The notes beneath the pieces were generated by a model. The model was not told the DNA's origin. It made no database searches and saw only the letters and a program-made list of their open reading frames with translations. A stretch of DNA of 64,000 nt from Desulfobacteraceae bacterium (lineage in GTDB: Bacteria; Desulfobacterota; Desulfobacteria; Desulfobacterales; Desulfobacteraceae). Each line of letters begins with the position of its first letter. Positions within the stretch are counted from its first letter, which is position 1. The stretch lies in assembly GCA_024225635.1 (NCBI GenBank), contig JAAEMK010000557.1, forward strand, positions 93,587 to 157,586. Reading direction: 5' to 3'. Both the position numbers and the translations under genes were made by a program. Below, piece by piece: positions 40,136 to 49,642 of this stretch.

Positions 40136-41269
40136 ATGAAGAAAGCGTTAATAACCGGAATTACAGGCCAGGATGGGGCCTATCTCACCGAGATTTTAAT
40201 AGAAAAAGGGTATGAGGTCCATGGAATAAAACGGCGTGCCTCTTTGTTCAATACCCAAAGAATTGATCACCTTTACGAAGAGCAGCATTTAAAAAATCGT
40301 AAGCTTGTTCTGCATTACGGAGATATGACGGATTCGTCCAATCTGGTCAAGATCGTTCAAAAGGTTCAGCCGGATGAAGTTTATAACCTGGCTGCCCAGT
40401 CCCACGTCGCCGTATCGTTTGAGGAACCCGAATATACGGCGGATACCGATGCCCTTGGTACCCTTCGATTGCTTGAAGCCATCAAGATAGCCGGGCTCGC
40501 GGAAACCTGTAAATTCTATCAGGCATCTACATCCGAGCTGTTTGGCAAGGTTCAGGAAGTGCCCCAGACCGAAAAAACACCGTTTCATCCCAGGTCTCCC
40601 TATGCCGTTGCAAAAATGTACGCCTACTGGATCGTGGTCAATTACAGGGAAGCCTATGGCATGTATGCCTGCAATGGAATACTGTTCAACCATGAGTCTC
40701 CCCTGCGCGGAGAGACTTTTGTGACCCGAAAAATCACCAGGGCTTTGGCGCGCATCGTTCTTGGTCTTAAGGAGTGCCTTTACCTTGGCAATCTTGATGC
40801 CCGTCGGGACTGGGGGCATGCAAAAGATTATGTGGAGATGCAGTGGCTGATGCTGCAGCAGGACCAACCGGATGATTTTGTCATTGCAACCGGCGTCCAG
40901 CACTCCGTTAGGCAGTTTGTCGACATTGCCGCAAGGGATCTTGGTATCCGCTTGAGGTGGGAAGGAGAAGGTGTCGATGAAAAGGGTATTGTTGAGGATG
41001 TGGAACCCGTTGGAATTAAATACCGATGTGATGGGAACAGGCCCAAACCGGGTGATGTGATTGTTCGGGTCGATCCCCGCTATTTTCGTCCTGCCGAAGT
41101 TGAAACCCTGCTTGGAAATCCGGCAAAGGCAAATAATGAATTGGGCTGGAAACCTCGCATACCTTTTGAACAGATGGTTCAGGAGATGGTGCAATTTGAT
41201 TTGGAAGAGGCTCAGCGCGACTCACTTTGTAAGCAAGAGGGATTTAACGTCTGTAATTTCCATGAATAA
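40136..41269 (+). CDS. gmd: GDP-mannose 4,6-dehydratase
   Basis: The product is 377 residues, the usual length. Motifs are [20 protein letters not shown], the catalytic [51 protein letters not shown] and [18 protein letters not shown]. It converts GDP-mannose to GDP-4-keto-6-deoxy-mannose, the precursor of fucose, rhamnose, perosamine and related sugars. AAAGGAAG precedes the start. The two adjacent paralogues suggest a dedicated deoxysugar branch for the glycan built here. Confidence 0.96.
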   Translation: MKKALITGITGQDGAYLTEILIEKGYEVHGIKRRASLFNTQRIDHLYEEQHLKNRKLVLHYGDMTDSSNLVKIVQKVQPDEVYNLAAQSHVAVSFEEPEYTADTDALGTLRLLEAIKIAGLAETCKFYQASTSELFGKVQEVPQTEKTPFHPRSPYAVAKMYAYWIVVNYREAYGMYACNGILFNHESPLRGETFVTRKITRALARIVLGLKECLYLGNLDARRDWGHAKDYVEMQWLMLQQDQPDDFVIATGVQHSVRQFVDIAARDLGIRLRWEGEGVDEKGIVEDVEPVGIKYRCDGNRPKPGDVIVRVDPRYFRPAEVETLLGNPAKANNELGWKPRIPFEQMVQEMVQFDLEEAQRDSLCKQEGFNVCNFHE

Positions 41270-41293
41270 AAACAAAGTGACCGAACTCCGATT

Positions 41294-42070
41294 ATGCCGA
41301 CCCTGAATCTTTCATTTATAATAGAGATAACCAAGCGCGATTTTGCAGAACGCTTTGCAGGCTCCGTGCTTGGTTCCTTGTGGGCCATCATATGGCCCCT
41401 TGTGAATCTTTTTATCTACATTGTTATCTTCGGCAAAATGATGGGCGCGCGTCTTCCCGGGACATCGGAAATGAACGCCTATGGGATATACCTTGCCGCG
41501 GGACTCATACCATGGACAGCTTTTTCAAGCACCATAAACCGTTCCGTATCGGTATTTATAGATAAAAAACATATAATCACCAAAGTCAACACGTCACTTC
41601 CTTCCCTGCTCATACATATCAATCTGTCGGAAACCATCACCTATCTTATTTCCATGACGGTTTTTTTTATGATTCTGGCATTCCAGGGGCATGATTTTCA
41701 CAGGGGGGTGATGCTTTTGCCCTTCCTGTATTACCTTCAACAACTGCTTGCCATGAGCCTCGGGCTTTTTGCCGCGGTGTTGAACGTTTTTATTCGGGAT
41801 GTGCGTGAAATAACCGGAGTGATTCTGCAACTCTGGTTCTGGTTTACCCCCATCGTTTATATTGCCGATATTCTTCCCGGGGTTGTCCGGAAGCTGATCG
41901 AGTTCAATCCGATCTATATTATTATCCAGTCCTACCAGAGAATTTTTGTGTTTAACGATTATCCTCCTTTTCATGCTCTTGTCCTTCTGACGGTTCTCAC
42001 CCATGCTGGACTGCTGTTTTCCCTGGTGCTGTTTCGTTATCTGGAAAAGGATATAAGGGATTTCCTATGA
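41294..42070 (+). CDS. wzm: ABC-2 type polysaccharide export permease (Wzm)
   Basis: The product is 258 residues with about six transmembrane helices. The start region IEITKRDFAERFAGSVLGSL and LGSLWAIIWPLVNLFIYIVI is typical of O-antigen and teichoic-acid permeases. It forms the inner-membrane channel that exports a lipid-linked finished glycan with the Wzt ATPase encoded at 43466. It overlaps the next small gene by 4 bp. Confidence 0.93.
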   Translation: MPTLNLSFIIEITKRDFAERFAGSVLGSLWAIIWPLVNLFIYIVIFGKMMGARLPGTSEMNAYGIYLAAGLIPWTAFSSTINRSVSVFIDKKHIITKVNTSLPSLLIHINLSETITYLISMTVFFMILAFQGHDFHRGVMLLPFLYYLQQLLAMSLGLFAAVLNVFIRDVREITGVILQLWFWFTPIVYIADILPGVVRKLIEFNPIYIIIQSYQRIFVFNDYPPFHALVLLTVLTHAGLLFSLVLFRYLEKDIRDFL

Positions 42071-42327
42071 TGGAGCTTCTGTTTCTAATGTGTTGGACGG
42101 GCCTGTTCCTTGCGGGCCTTTTTTTGATCCGGCGAACAATTGTATCCCCCGTCAGGGTGTACCTTTTGGTGTTGCTGAATTTTATTTTCCTTGCGGGAAT
42201 TTTTCATTTTTATCCTGTTCCCAAAGCACCGGAAGGGGCGGTTACCATGGACTCGGGCGGCTCCTGTCCTGCGAGGGTTTTCCAGGGCGGGAAGCTTTTT
42301 TCGGGCCGGTTGGGGATTGAGTCGTGA
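42067..42327 (+). CDS. Small membrane protein between Wzm and glycosyltransferase genes
   Basis: The product is 86 residues and not recognised. Two hydrophobic helices (LLFLMCWTGLFLAGLFLI and VYLLVLLNFIFLAGIFHFYP) are joined by a basic loop (RRTIVSPVR), and a short soluble tail ends at residue 86. ATGA overlaps with the genes on both sides (42067-42070 and GTGA 42324-42327) strongly suggest a real, translationally coupled gene. It might be an accessory subunit of the exporter. Confidence 0.65.
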   Translation: MMELLFLMCWTGLFLAGLFLIRRTIVSPVRVYLLVLLNFIFLAGIFHFYPVPKAPEGAVTMDSGGSCPARVFQGGKLFSGRLGIES

Positions 42328-43469
42328 AGATTTTAGTGAACGCAACCCCCATGAGGGGCCTGTTGACAGGAATTGCGCGTTATTTGCGTAACCTGTATGA
42401 ATCGATGGCCCGGACCAACCAGGCCGATCTGTTCTATTTTACCGGCAACAGGGCGGTTGATTCCATGCCGTTCCTGGCGGAATCCCGCCAAAGGCAGCAG
42501 ACCATCAAGGCGGTCCGGCAGCTTCCTGATCCCCTTGTTTTCGGATTAAGGGCCGCCCGCTGGTTGAAATACGAACATCAGCTTAACGGGCTGTGTAAAA
42601 AAGAGAAGAGCCCCTTATTTGATATCTACCATGAGACGGCCTTTACCCCGGCAAAGTTCACCCGGGTACCCACGGTCTTTTCCGTATATGATCTTTCTTT
42701 GCGAAGATACAGGGAAACCCAACCCAGGGAACGGGTATGGATGTTTGAGTATTTCATTAAAACCAGATTGAGGTATGCCGGGCATATACTCACGATTTCC
42801 GAGTTTGTCAGGCAGGAAATCATTGACGAGTTTAAAGTCTCCCCTTCGATGGTAACTGCTGTTCCCCTTGCTCCCGATCCTATTTTTGTTCCCTGCGGTT
42901 CGGACTGTTTGCAAGAGGTCCTGACCAGATACAATCTGCCTGAATCATACCTGCTTTTTGTAAGCTCCCTTGAACCTCGGAAAAATATTGATCTGCTGAT
43001 TGACGCCCTGGAAAAGGTCGACACCGACATTCCGCTTGTGCTTGTGGGATGGCAGGGCTGGGGTGAGAAGGGGTGGCTTGAAAAAATTGGGAAAACCTGT
43101 TTTAAAAACCGGGTCTATTTTACAGGCCATGTTCCGGATAGTGATTTACAGGCAATTTATACAGGGGCCAAAGCCCTGATCTATCCAAGCATCTACGAGG
43201 GGTTTGGATTGCCGATTGTCGAGGCCATGGCCTGCGGATGCCCTGTTATATGTTCCAATACGGCCAGTATGCCGGAGGTGGCCGGTGATGCCGCCGTATT
43301 AATTGATCCTGCAAGGAGTGATGAATTGGCCAACGCCATTGAAACCGTCGTCCATGACACCTGTTTTAGAGACAACCTCGTGGCCAAAGGGCTTGAACAG
43401 GCTTCTGTTTTTACCTGGGACAGTACTGCCGGGAAAACCCTTGAGCTGTTTAAGCGGGTGGCAAAATGA
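42324..43469 (+). CDS. GT4-family glycosyltransferase
   Basis: The product is 381 residues, GTG start overlapping the small gene by 4 bp. It has the GT-B fold: acceptor half with NATPMRGLLTGIARYLRNLY, then the donor half with LFVSSLEPRKNIDLLIDALE and the E-x7-E site SIYEGFGLPIVEAMACGCPV. It is a retaining enzyme, possibly a mannosyl- or rhamnosyl-transferase given the GDP-sugar genes. It overlaps wzt by 4 bp. Confidence 0.92.
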   Translation: MKILVNATPMRGLLTGIARYLRNLYESMARTNQADLFYFTGNRAVDSMPFLAESRQRQQTIKAVRQLPDPLVFGLRAARWLKYEHQLNGLCKKEKSPLFDIYHETAFTPAKFTRVPTVFSVYDLSLRRYRETQPRERVWMFEYFIKTRLRYAGHILTISEFVRQEIIDEFKVSPSMVTAVPLAPDPIFVPCGSDCLQEVLTRYNLPESYLLFVSSLEPRKNIDLLIDALEKVDTDIPLVLVGWQGWGEKGWLEKIGKTCFKNRVYFTGHVPDSDLQAIYTGAKALIYPSIYEGFGLPIVEAMACGCPVICSNTASMPEVAGDAAVLIDPARSDELANAIETVVHDTCFRDNLVAKGLEQASVFTWDSTAGKTLELFKRVAK

Positions 43470-44701
43470 TCTCTGTTCAAAATATTTCCAAAACTTTCAA
43501 GCTTTACCGGAAACCTTCCGACCGGCTAAAAGAAATAGCTTTAAGGCGTTGTTATCATAAGGATTTTCAGGCCGTGAATGGTGTGAGCTTTGACGTCCGG
43601 GAGGGGCAGACCCTTGGCATTGTCGGCGAGAACGGTGCGGGAAAATCCACCATTCTCAAGCTTTTGACCGGAATCCTGCTTCCGGATGCCGGCGCAGTGC
43701 ATATTGCCGGAAAGATAACAGGCCTGCTGGAACTTGGAACCGGCTTTAATACGGAATTTTCCGGAATAGACAACATCATTCACAATGCAACCTACCTCGG
43801 GCTTTCCCGCCAGGAGATAGAGGAGAGGCTTGATCGAATAATCGAGTTCACCGAACTCGGTAATTTCATCAATGAGCCCATTAAGACCTATTCTTCAGGC
43901 ATGGTCATGCGTCTGGCCTTTTCGGTTGCCATCCATGCCGATCCAAAGGCATTCGTTGTTGACGAGGCTCTTTCGGTCGGGGATGCCTATTTCCAGCAGA
44001 AATGCATGCAAAAAATCAAAGAGTTCAAGGAAAATGGCGGCTCAATCGTTTTTGTTTCCCATGATTTGAATGCGGTAAAAGTGCTGTGCGACCAGGCTAT
44101 TTTGCTTGATAAGGGCAATGTCATTGAACACGGTGATCCGGAAGCAATCATTAACGCCTATAATTTTCTTATCGCCAAGCGTTCCAAAGGTGAAGAGATC
44201 AGCTACGGGGCGGAGGACGATTCCTCCGGATATGGCAATCGGAAAGTGGTGATTGACAGGGTCGCCCTGATCGATGAAAAGGAGAATGAATCCGAGATCC
44301 TTATCAGCGGTCATCCGTTAAAACTCGCCGTTACCCTCACCGGCCATGAGCTGATTGATAATGTGACCCTGGGGATTTCCATAAGGGATAAGTTCGGTCA
44401 GGATATTTACGGGACAAACTCTTATCATCTTGAAAAACCGATACGTATCAAACAGAATGAGACGCTTATCGTAAATTATCTATTTGAGGAGTTTAACCTG
44501 GGGCCGGGAAAATATACAGTCACTGTTGCCGCCCATGCCGGTTCAGCCCATGTTGAAGAGTGTTACCATTGGATGGACAAGGGAGCCGTGTTTGAGGTTG
44601 TTGCCGGGGATGGCCATGTCTTTGCCGGATTGGTTCGCCTGACACCCGACTTGCATGTGGAAAGCGGTAAAAACGGCATTAAACCGGGGACGCTTTCATA
44701 G
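43466..44701 (+). CDS. wzt: Polysaccharide export ATPase Wzt with carbohydrate-binding domain
   Basis: The product is 411 residues. The ATPase part (about 1-240) has Walker A GIVGENGAGKSTILKLL, signature YSSGMVMRLAFSVA and Walker B KAFVVDEALSVGD. A C-terminal beta-sandwich (about 255-395, with ILISGHPLKLAVTLTGHELI and FNLGPGKYTVTVAAHAGS) is like the Wzt-C domain that recognises the terminal modification of the finished O-polysaccharide. That predicts a chain-capping enzyme; the methyltransferase fusion at 47012 is a candidate. Confidence 0.94.
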   Translation: MISVQNISKTFKLYRKPSDRLKEIALRRCYHKDFQAVNGVSFDVREGQTLGIVGENGAGKSTILKLLTGILLPDAGAVHIAGKITGLLELGTGFNTEFSGIDNIIHNATYLGLSRQEIEERLDRIIEFTELGNFINEPIKTYSSGMVMRLAFSVAIHADPKAFVVDEALSVGDAYFQQKCMQKIKEFKENGGSIVFVSHDLNAVKVLCDQAILLDKGNVIEHGDPEAIINAYNFLIAKRSKGEEISYGAEDDSSGYGNRKVVIDRVALIDEKENESEILISGHPLKLAVTLTGHELIDNVTLGISIRDKFGQDIYGTNSYHLEKPIRIKQNETLIVNYLFEEFNLGPGKYTVTVAAHAGSAHVEECYHWMDKGAVFEVVAGDGHVFAGLVRLTPDLHVESGKNGIKPGTLS

Positions 44702-44732
44702 ACGCTCCCTAATAACGTGCATAAGGATTGAT

Positions 44733-46937
44733 ATGAAAAAGAAAAGTTGCCTGATAGTTTTGTTTGCCATGCTGTTTTTTAGCCGGCTTGGTACTGCCGG
44801 AGCTGATTTTGAACCGAATAACAGTGTTTCCCAGGCCCGGGAGATTACTGCTGGATTTTATCATATTTCGGGAACCGGCGAGGATTGGTACCGTATTCAG
44901 GCCAACCCCGGTATGATGCAGCTTGTCATGACCCCCCGGTCAGGCACGGATGTCAATATGGTGCTCCATAACAGCAAGCTTCAAGTGGTGGCCGGCAATT
45001 TTTTAGTGGACGAAGAGTCCATAGCCTATGAGGTTTCCGCCAGCGATACCTACTATCTTAAAATTTATTCCCCGGGTTCCACCCGGTCCGATTACACCCT
45101 GAGTATCGAACTGCCCCGGGGCAGCTGGTCAAAGGTGCTTGATTTCGGGCCTGTCAGGGACGTTTCAGTCGCTCTGTTTGATATTGACAATGACGGAAAA
45201 GATGAGATTTTTATTGGCACCAGTAAGGGACTTGACGGGAACCTCAACGAAATCAGGCCAGCCGGGTTGATTTGCCTGGAGGACACCGGTGAGATAAAAT
45301 GGACCAAGTCCTTCCCTGCCATTGACGGCCCGGATCCCCAGACAGGCATCGTTTACAGAACCACATCAGTGAGTACGGCCCCCGTGTTTTCCGATATCAC
45401 CGGGGACGGCAGGATGAATATCATTGTGGGGGTCGGGGGGGACAGTTTTGGTGAGACCGGACTGAATATCGTTGGTCAGCCCGGGGATAAGGGGGGCGTT
45501 TACGCCCTGGATGACAATGGCGAAATCATCTGGTTTAACCAGAGCCTGGACACCATCGGCGGTGACCTGAATAACGGTGAAGGCAGGCCCGACGGCGTGT
45601 ACGGCACCCCCCTGGTATTTGATATCGATCAGGACAACGTCAAGGAAGTTATTTACGGAGGCTGGGACCAGTCCCTGTGGATTCTGGACGGCCCCACCGG
45701 CGGAACCGAGGTGAGGGTTCATTTGGCCGATACAATCTGGTCCTCCCCTTGTGTGGCGGATGTGAACAATGACGGTTTGTTTGAAGTTTTAATTTCCGCC
45801 GATATTTCGGCCAATACCGATGCCCAGACCTCCACCGGAGGTATCTTCCATATTATTTCAGCCGACGGAACCCAGAATATACCGGGGTTTGACCAGCCGG
45901 TGGGTAATCCCGGCTATACGGACCTCAGGGGGAAAGCCGAGGAGCAGGTTCTGTGGAGCAGTCCCACGGCGGCAGACCTGGATCAGGACGGAACCCTGGA
46001 GATCATTTACGGAACCGGGAATTATATACAGCAAAAGCCCATTGGGGAGTACATCCGCGTCTGGGAGCACAATGGAGAGCCTAAGTTCAAGCTGCTGACC
46101 CAGGGCCGGACATTTGCCGCGCCCCTTGTAACCGATATTGACAACGACGGAGATCTTGAAATTCTGGCAGTCACCCTGGAAGGATACCTCTATTGCTGGG
46201 ATCATCAGGGCTATCAGCTTTTCGCCACCCAGGTTCAAACCTTTCCGGGCAAGTCAGGGCAGCCGATTTTTTGTAAAACCATTGCCGTGGACCTGGACGG
46301 GGACCACAAGCTTGAAATCATCCTCTCCCAGGGCTCCCAGATGATCGTTCTCGACAGCAGGGGTGTCCAGCTCACCTCACCCCATGACATGGAGTATATC
46401 TTTGAGCTTTTTAAAGGGTCGCCGGCGGTTAAGGATATTGACGGCGATCTGCAGGTGGATCTGATCAGCGGCGGAAATACGTCAGCCAAGGATCAGGCCA
46501 TGGTCTTTCGTTGGAACTCTCCCCTGGAGCATACCGGAAACAGCATTGTGTACGGGGCGTATCAAAGTCGTCAGTCCCTCCATAATATAAGGGACTTCGT
46601 GGGTCGGTTCTATAAAACGGTCCTGGGGCGCACGGCGGATGCAGCCGGACTGAACGATTGGGTGGATCGCCTCAACACCGGCGTTAACGCCGGGGCGGAC
46701 GTGGCGCGGGGATTTATCTTTAGTCAGGAGTGCGTCAATCTGAATCTTAGCGATCCGGATTATCTCAACGTTCTGTACACGGCGTTTTTTAATCGCCGGC
46801 CTGATTCGGGCGGTTATGCCTTGTGGGAAGAGAACCTGAAAAACGGTATGGACAGGGAAGAGGTGTTGGAAGGTTTCATCTATTCGGAAGAATTCTTTAA
46901 CCTCAGCCGTTCCTATTCGATTCTGCCTGTAAAATAA
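44733..46937 (+). CDS. Secreted FG-GAP beta-propeller protein with DUF4214 pair
   Basis: The product is 734 residues from ATG 44733 (AAGGATTG upstream). A signal peptide (CLIVLFAMLFFSRLGTAG) precedes a PPC-like domain (about 27-125, PNNSVSQAREITAGFYHISG). At least eight FG-GAP repeats with calcium-loop patterns follow (DIDNDGKDEIFIG, DITGDGRMNIIVG, DVNNDGLFEVLIS, DLDQDGTLEIIYG, DIDNDGDLEILAV, DLDGDHKLEIILS). Two DUF4214 units end the protein (FYKTVLGRTADAAGLNDWVD and LYTAFFNRRPDSGGYALWEE). It is likely a surface or extracellular glycan-interacting protein; the binding partner is inferred only. Confidence 0.85.
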   Translation: MKKKSCLIVLFAMLFFSRLGTAGADFEPNNSVSQAREITAGFYHISGTGEDWYRIQANPGMMQLVMTPRSGTDVNMVLHNSKLQVVAGNFLVDEESIAYEVSASDTYYLKIYSPGSTRSDYTLSIELPRGSWSKVLDFGPVRDVSVALFDIDNDGKDEIFIGTSKGLDGNLNEIRPAGLICLEDTGEIKWTKSFPAIDGPDPQTGIVYRTTSVSTAPVFSDITGDGRMNIIVGVGGDSFGETGLNIVGQPGDKGGVYALDDNGEIIWFNQSLDTIGGDLNNGEGRPDGVYGTPLVFDIDQDNVKEVIYGGWDQSLWILDGPTGGTEVRVHLADTIWSSPCVADVNNDGLFEVLISADISANTDAQTSTGGIFHIISADGTQNIPGFDQPVGNPGYTDLRGKAEEQVLWSSPTAADLDQDGTLEIIYGTGNYIQQKPIGEYIRVWEHNGEPKFKLLTQGRTFAAPLVTDIDNDGDLEILAVTLEGYLYCWDHQGYQLFATQVQTFPGKSGQPIFCKTIAVDLDGDHKLEIILSQGSQMIVLDSRGVQLTSPHDMEYIFELFKGSPAVKDIDGDLQVDLISGGNTSAKDQAMVFRWNSPLEHTGNSIVYGAYQSRQSLHNIRDFVGRFYKTVLGRTADAAGLNDWVDRLNTGVNAGADVARGFIFSQECVNLNLSDPDYLNVLYTAFFNRRPDSGGYALWEENLKNGMDREEVLEGFIYSEEFFNLSRSYSILPVK

Positions 46938-46958
46938 AAAACAAACGGGGTTCCGTGC

Positions 46959-46980
46959 CCCCGGCCGGACCAGGCCGGGG
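46959..46980 (+). other. GC-rich hairpin between FG-GAP and fusion genes
   Basis: CCCCGGCC (46959-46966) pairs exactly with GGCCGGGG (46973-46980) with a 6-base loop. There is no T tract. It may tune expression between two halves of the glycan operon. Confidence 0.45.
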
Positions 46981-47011
46981 CGCCATCCCCAACCAGATAG
47001 TGAGAGTGTAA

Positions 47012-49642
47012 ATGAAAACCCTTTTTGTCGATTGTTCTTATCTATACAAGCATGTGTCATTGAATACCGGTATCCAGCGCGTGGTGCGCCGGTTCATGGA
47101 AAATGCCGAATCCCTGGAGCAGATCCACGGCATCACCGTGCTTCCTGTTCATATTGCCAATGGCTCCTTTGACATTCTCACCCTTGACGATCTTTATGAT
47201 ACCGGGGGGACGGAGCCGGGTGGAGCAAAGACCTCGGCGTACGAATATTTAATCGATGTATATCGCACGGGCCGGGTGTTCCTCAATTCCCTGCTGGGAC
47301 GCAACCGGTTTGTGGAACGTATGCTGTTTGCACCGGTTGACCGGTTCGGCCTTGGGTTTATGATTGATAAACTGTTGTTGAGGCCTGTCAAATTCCTGGC
47401 CTTAAAAAAACGGTCAACGCCTTTGGATCCGTTTTTACAGGTCGAACCCGGGGATATGCTGCTGCTTCTGGACTCCACCTGGTATTCGGATATCTGGTCC
47501 AGTGTGGAGAAGGTCAGGGATCGGGGAGGACGGGTTGTTTCCGTTATTTACGACCTCATTCCCATCACCCATCCGCAATTTTGTGACGATTACCTGGCTG
47601 AGGTTTTTAAAACCTGGTTCATGGACTCCCTGAACCAGGTTGACGGATATGTGGCGATTTCAAAGACGGTGCGGGACGATCTGAAGCGGTTCATGGCGGA
47701 TCAACTGGACTCTCCGGTTGACCCCAAGCGGTTCGATTATTTTTACCTTGGGGCCGATTTCAAGCAGGGAGCCCTGGAGCATACGGATATTGGCCCGGAG
47801 TTGAAAGACGCTTTGGAAAAAAGACCTGCCTATATCATCGTATCCACGGTGGAGCCTCGAAAGAACCACGGCTACCTGTTGGACGCCTTTGATATCCTGT
47901 GGAAGCAAGGGGCTGATATCAGCCTTTTCATCATCGGCCGCACAGGATGGAAAGTGGAATCCCTGATGGATCGCATCCACAAGCATCCCCAGTTGGGCAA
48001 AAAACTCTTCCATTGGGACCACATCGATGACAACGAGCTGAAATACTGCTACTCCAAAGCCAAAACGCTTTTGTTTCCGTCCTGTGCCGAAGGGTTCGGT
48101 CTGCCCATTATCGAAGCCCTGAGCCATGGCCTGCCCGTCATTGCCAGCGATATTCCGGTACACCGGGAAGTCGGGGGGGACAGGATAGGTTATTGTAATC
48201 TTGCCAACCCCGGGGATCTTGCCCGGCTGATCGGAGACATGGAGGAAAACGAATTCGGCAACGGGGCGCCCTGTGTCGAGGACTCCCACACATGGATCTC
48301 CTGGCAGGAGAGCAGCGAAATGCTGTTTGACGCCTGCACCCGGATGGTGGATGCCGTTCCTTTGAAGGAAAAGACCAGCCGGGTTCATCCCCCAGAAAAA
48401 CCGGCCAAAGGGTTGCAGGAACTGCTTGATATCCGCAGTGAACATCTGTTTGTTCAGACAATCTACCAGGAGGTTCTGGGCAGAATCCCGGATGCCCTGG
48501 GGAAGAAAGATATCCTGGCAAGGCTTGCCGGCGGCATACCAAGGAAACAAATTATCGCGGACCTTCTTTTTTCCAGGGAAGCCAGGGAAATGGGGGGAGG
48601 AAAGCTTTCCATGTCCCGGGGGCAGAGAAGAAAGCTGTATCTATGGTCCCGCAGCCGGCGTATCCGGGCTTGGCTGAAAATAGTATGTCATATGCCTTCC
48701 ACCCTTCTGGAGCAGAACGGCAAAATGCGTGAAATGGCAAACAGGCAATCCTGGCTGGAGAATGAGATAGCCACCCAGGAAAACCTTCTTGCCGGCCTGC
48801 CCCGGCAGGTGGCAAGGATGGAATCCAAGGTTCTCCATTCCATGGACATGGAAGCCCAGGCCCACCAGCGCCGCATCGATCAATTTATTTTTGACGCCAA
48901 ACAGGCGGTTGAGTCGTCAAATAACAAGGAATCCCTTACCACCGGTCTTTCCCAGGTTTCAAGCCATGCCGTTGACACCTATTATCAGGCCCTGGAGGAG
49001 TGCTACCGGGGCAGCCGGGATTCCATCCTCGAGCGGTATGAATCCTATATGGAGATCGTGGGTCCCGTTCTGGATCCGACCCGGCAGATACATGCCCTGG
49101 ACCTTGGATGCGGACGGGGGGAGTGGCTGGAAATCCTCGGCAGGCACAGTTGCCTTGCAAAGGGGGTGGATTCAAGTTCAGCCATGGTGGCTGAATGCCG
49201 GGCCCATGATTTGGATGCCCGGCAGGGGGACCTGATCGAATGGCTCCAAGGGCGGCCCGGCAAAAGCGTGGAACTGATATCCGCATTCCATGTGATCGAA
49301 CATCTGCCGTTTCAAAAATTAAGTGTTCTGTTTTTCGAGATTTTCAGGGTGCTTAAACCCGGTGGCATGGTGCTTCTCGAGACCCCCAACCCGGAAAATC
49401 TCATTGTGGCCTCCAACATGTTTTACAGGGATCCCACCCACAAGAATCCCATCCCCCGGGAGCTTTCCGAGCATCTTCTCGGCTTCCACGGCTTTACGGA
49501 CCTGTCGCACCATCCCCGGCATCCCTTTCCCCGGGAGATGCACCTTGCCGAGGATTCGGAGATTGCCCGTAGATTCAACCGGTTGATCTACGGTCCCCAG
49601 GATTATCTTATCACCGGCAGAAAGACCGGCATAAACCGATAA
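47012..49642 (+). CDS. Glycosyltransferase-DUF4214-coiled coil-methyltransferase fusion
   Basis: The product is 876 residues. A GT4 glycosyltransferase fills about 1-440 (STVEPRKNHGYLLDAFDILW near 277, AEGFGLPIIEALSHGLPVIA near 358). A DUF4214 unit is at about 474-530 (FVQTIYQEVLGRIPDALGKK). A basic helix and a coiled coil (about 570-645) follow. A SAM methyltransferase ends the protein (motif I HALDLGCGRGEWLEILG near 693; AFHVIEHLPFQ, VLKPGGMVLLETPNPEN). The methyltransferase-plus-coiled-coil arrangement recalls WbdD-type chain terminators of Wzm/Wzt O-antigens. It shares one base with the next gene (TAATG). Confidence 0.9.
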   Translation: MKTLFVDCSYLYKHVSLNTGIQRVVRRFMENAESLEQIHGITVLPVHIANGSFDILTLDDLYDTGGTEPGGAKTSAYEYLIDVYRTGRVFLNSLLGRNRFVERMLFAPVDRFGLGFMIDKLLLRPVKFLALKKRSTPLDPFLQVEPGDMLLLLDSTWYSDIWSSVEKVRDRGGRVVSVIYDLIPITHPQFCDDYLAEVFKTWFMDSLNQVDGYVAISKTVRDDLKRFMADQLDSPVDPKRFDYFYLGADFKQGALEHTDIGPELKDALEKRPAYIIVSTVEPRKNHGYLLDAFDILWKQGADISLFIIGRTGWKVESLMDRIHKHPQLGKKLFHWDHIDDNELKYCYSKAKTLLFPSCAEGFGLPIIEALSHGLPVIASDIPVHREVGGDRIGYCNLANPGDLARLIGDMEENEFGNGAPCVEDSHTWISWQESSEMLFDACTRMVDAVPLKEKTSRVHPPEKPAKGLQELLDIRSEHLFVQTIYQEVLGRIPDALGKKDILARLAGGIPRKQIIADLLFSREAREMGGGKLSMSRGQRRKLYLWSRSRRIRAWLKIVCHMPSTLLEQNGKMREMANRQSWLENEIATQENLLAGLPRQVARMESKVLHSMDMEAQAHQRRIDQFIFDAKQAVESSNNKESLTTGLSQVSSHAVDTYYQALEECYRGSRDSILERYESYMEIVGPVLDPTRQIHALDLGCGRGEWLEILGRHSCLAKGVDSSSAMVAECRAHDLDARQGDLIEWLQGRPGKSVELISAFHVIEHLPFQKLSVLFFEIFRVLKPGGMVLLETPNPENLIVASNMFYRDPTHKNPIPRELSEHLLGFHGFTDLSHHPRHPFPREMHLAEDSEIARRFNRLIYGPQDYLITGRKTGINR

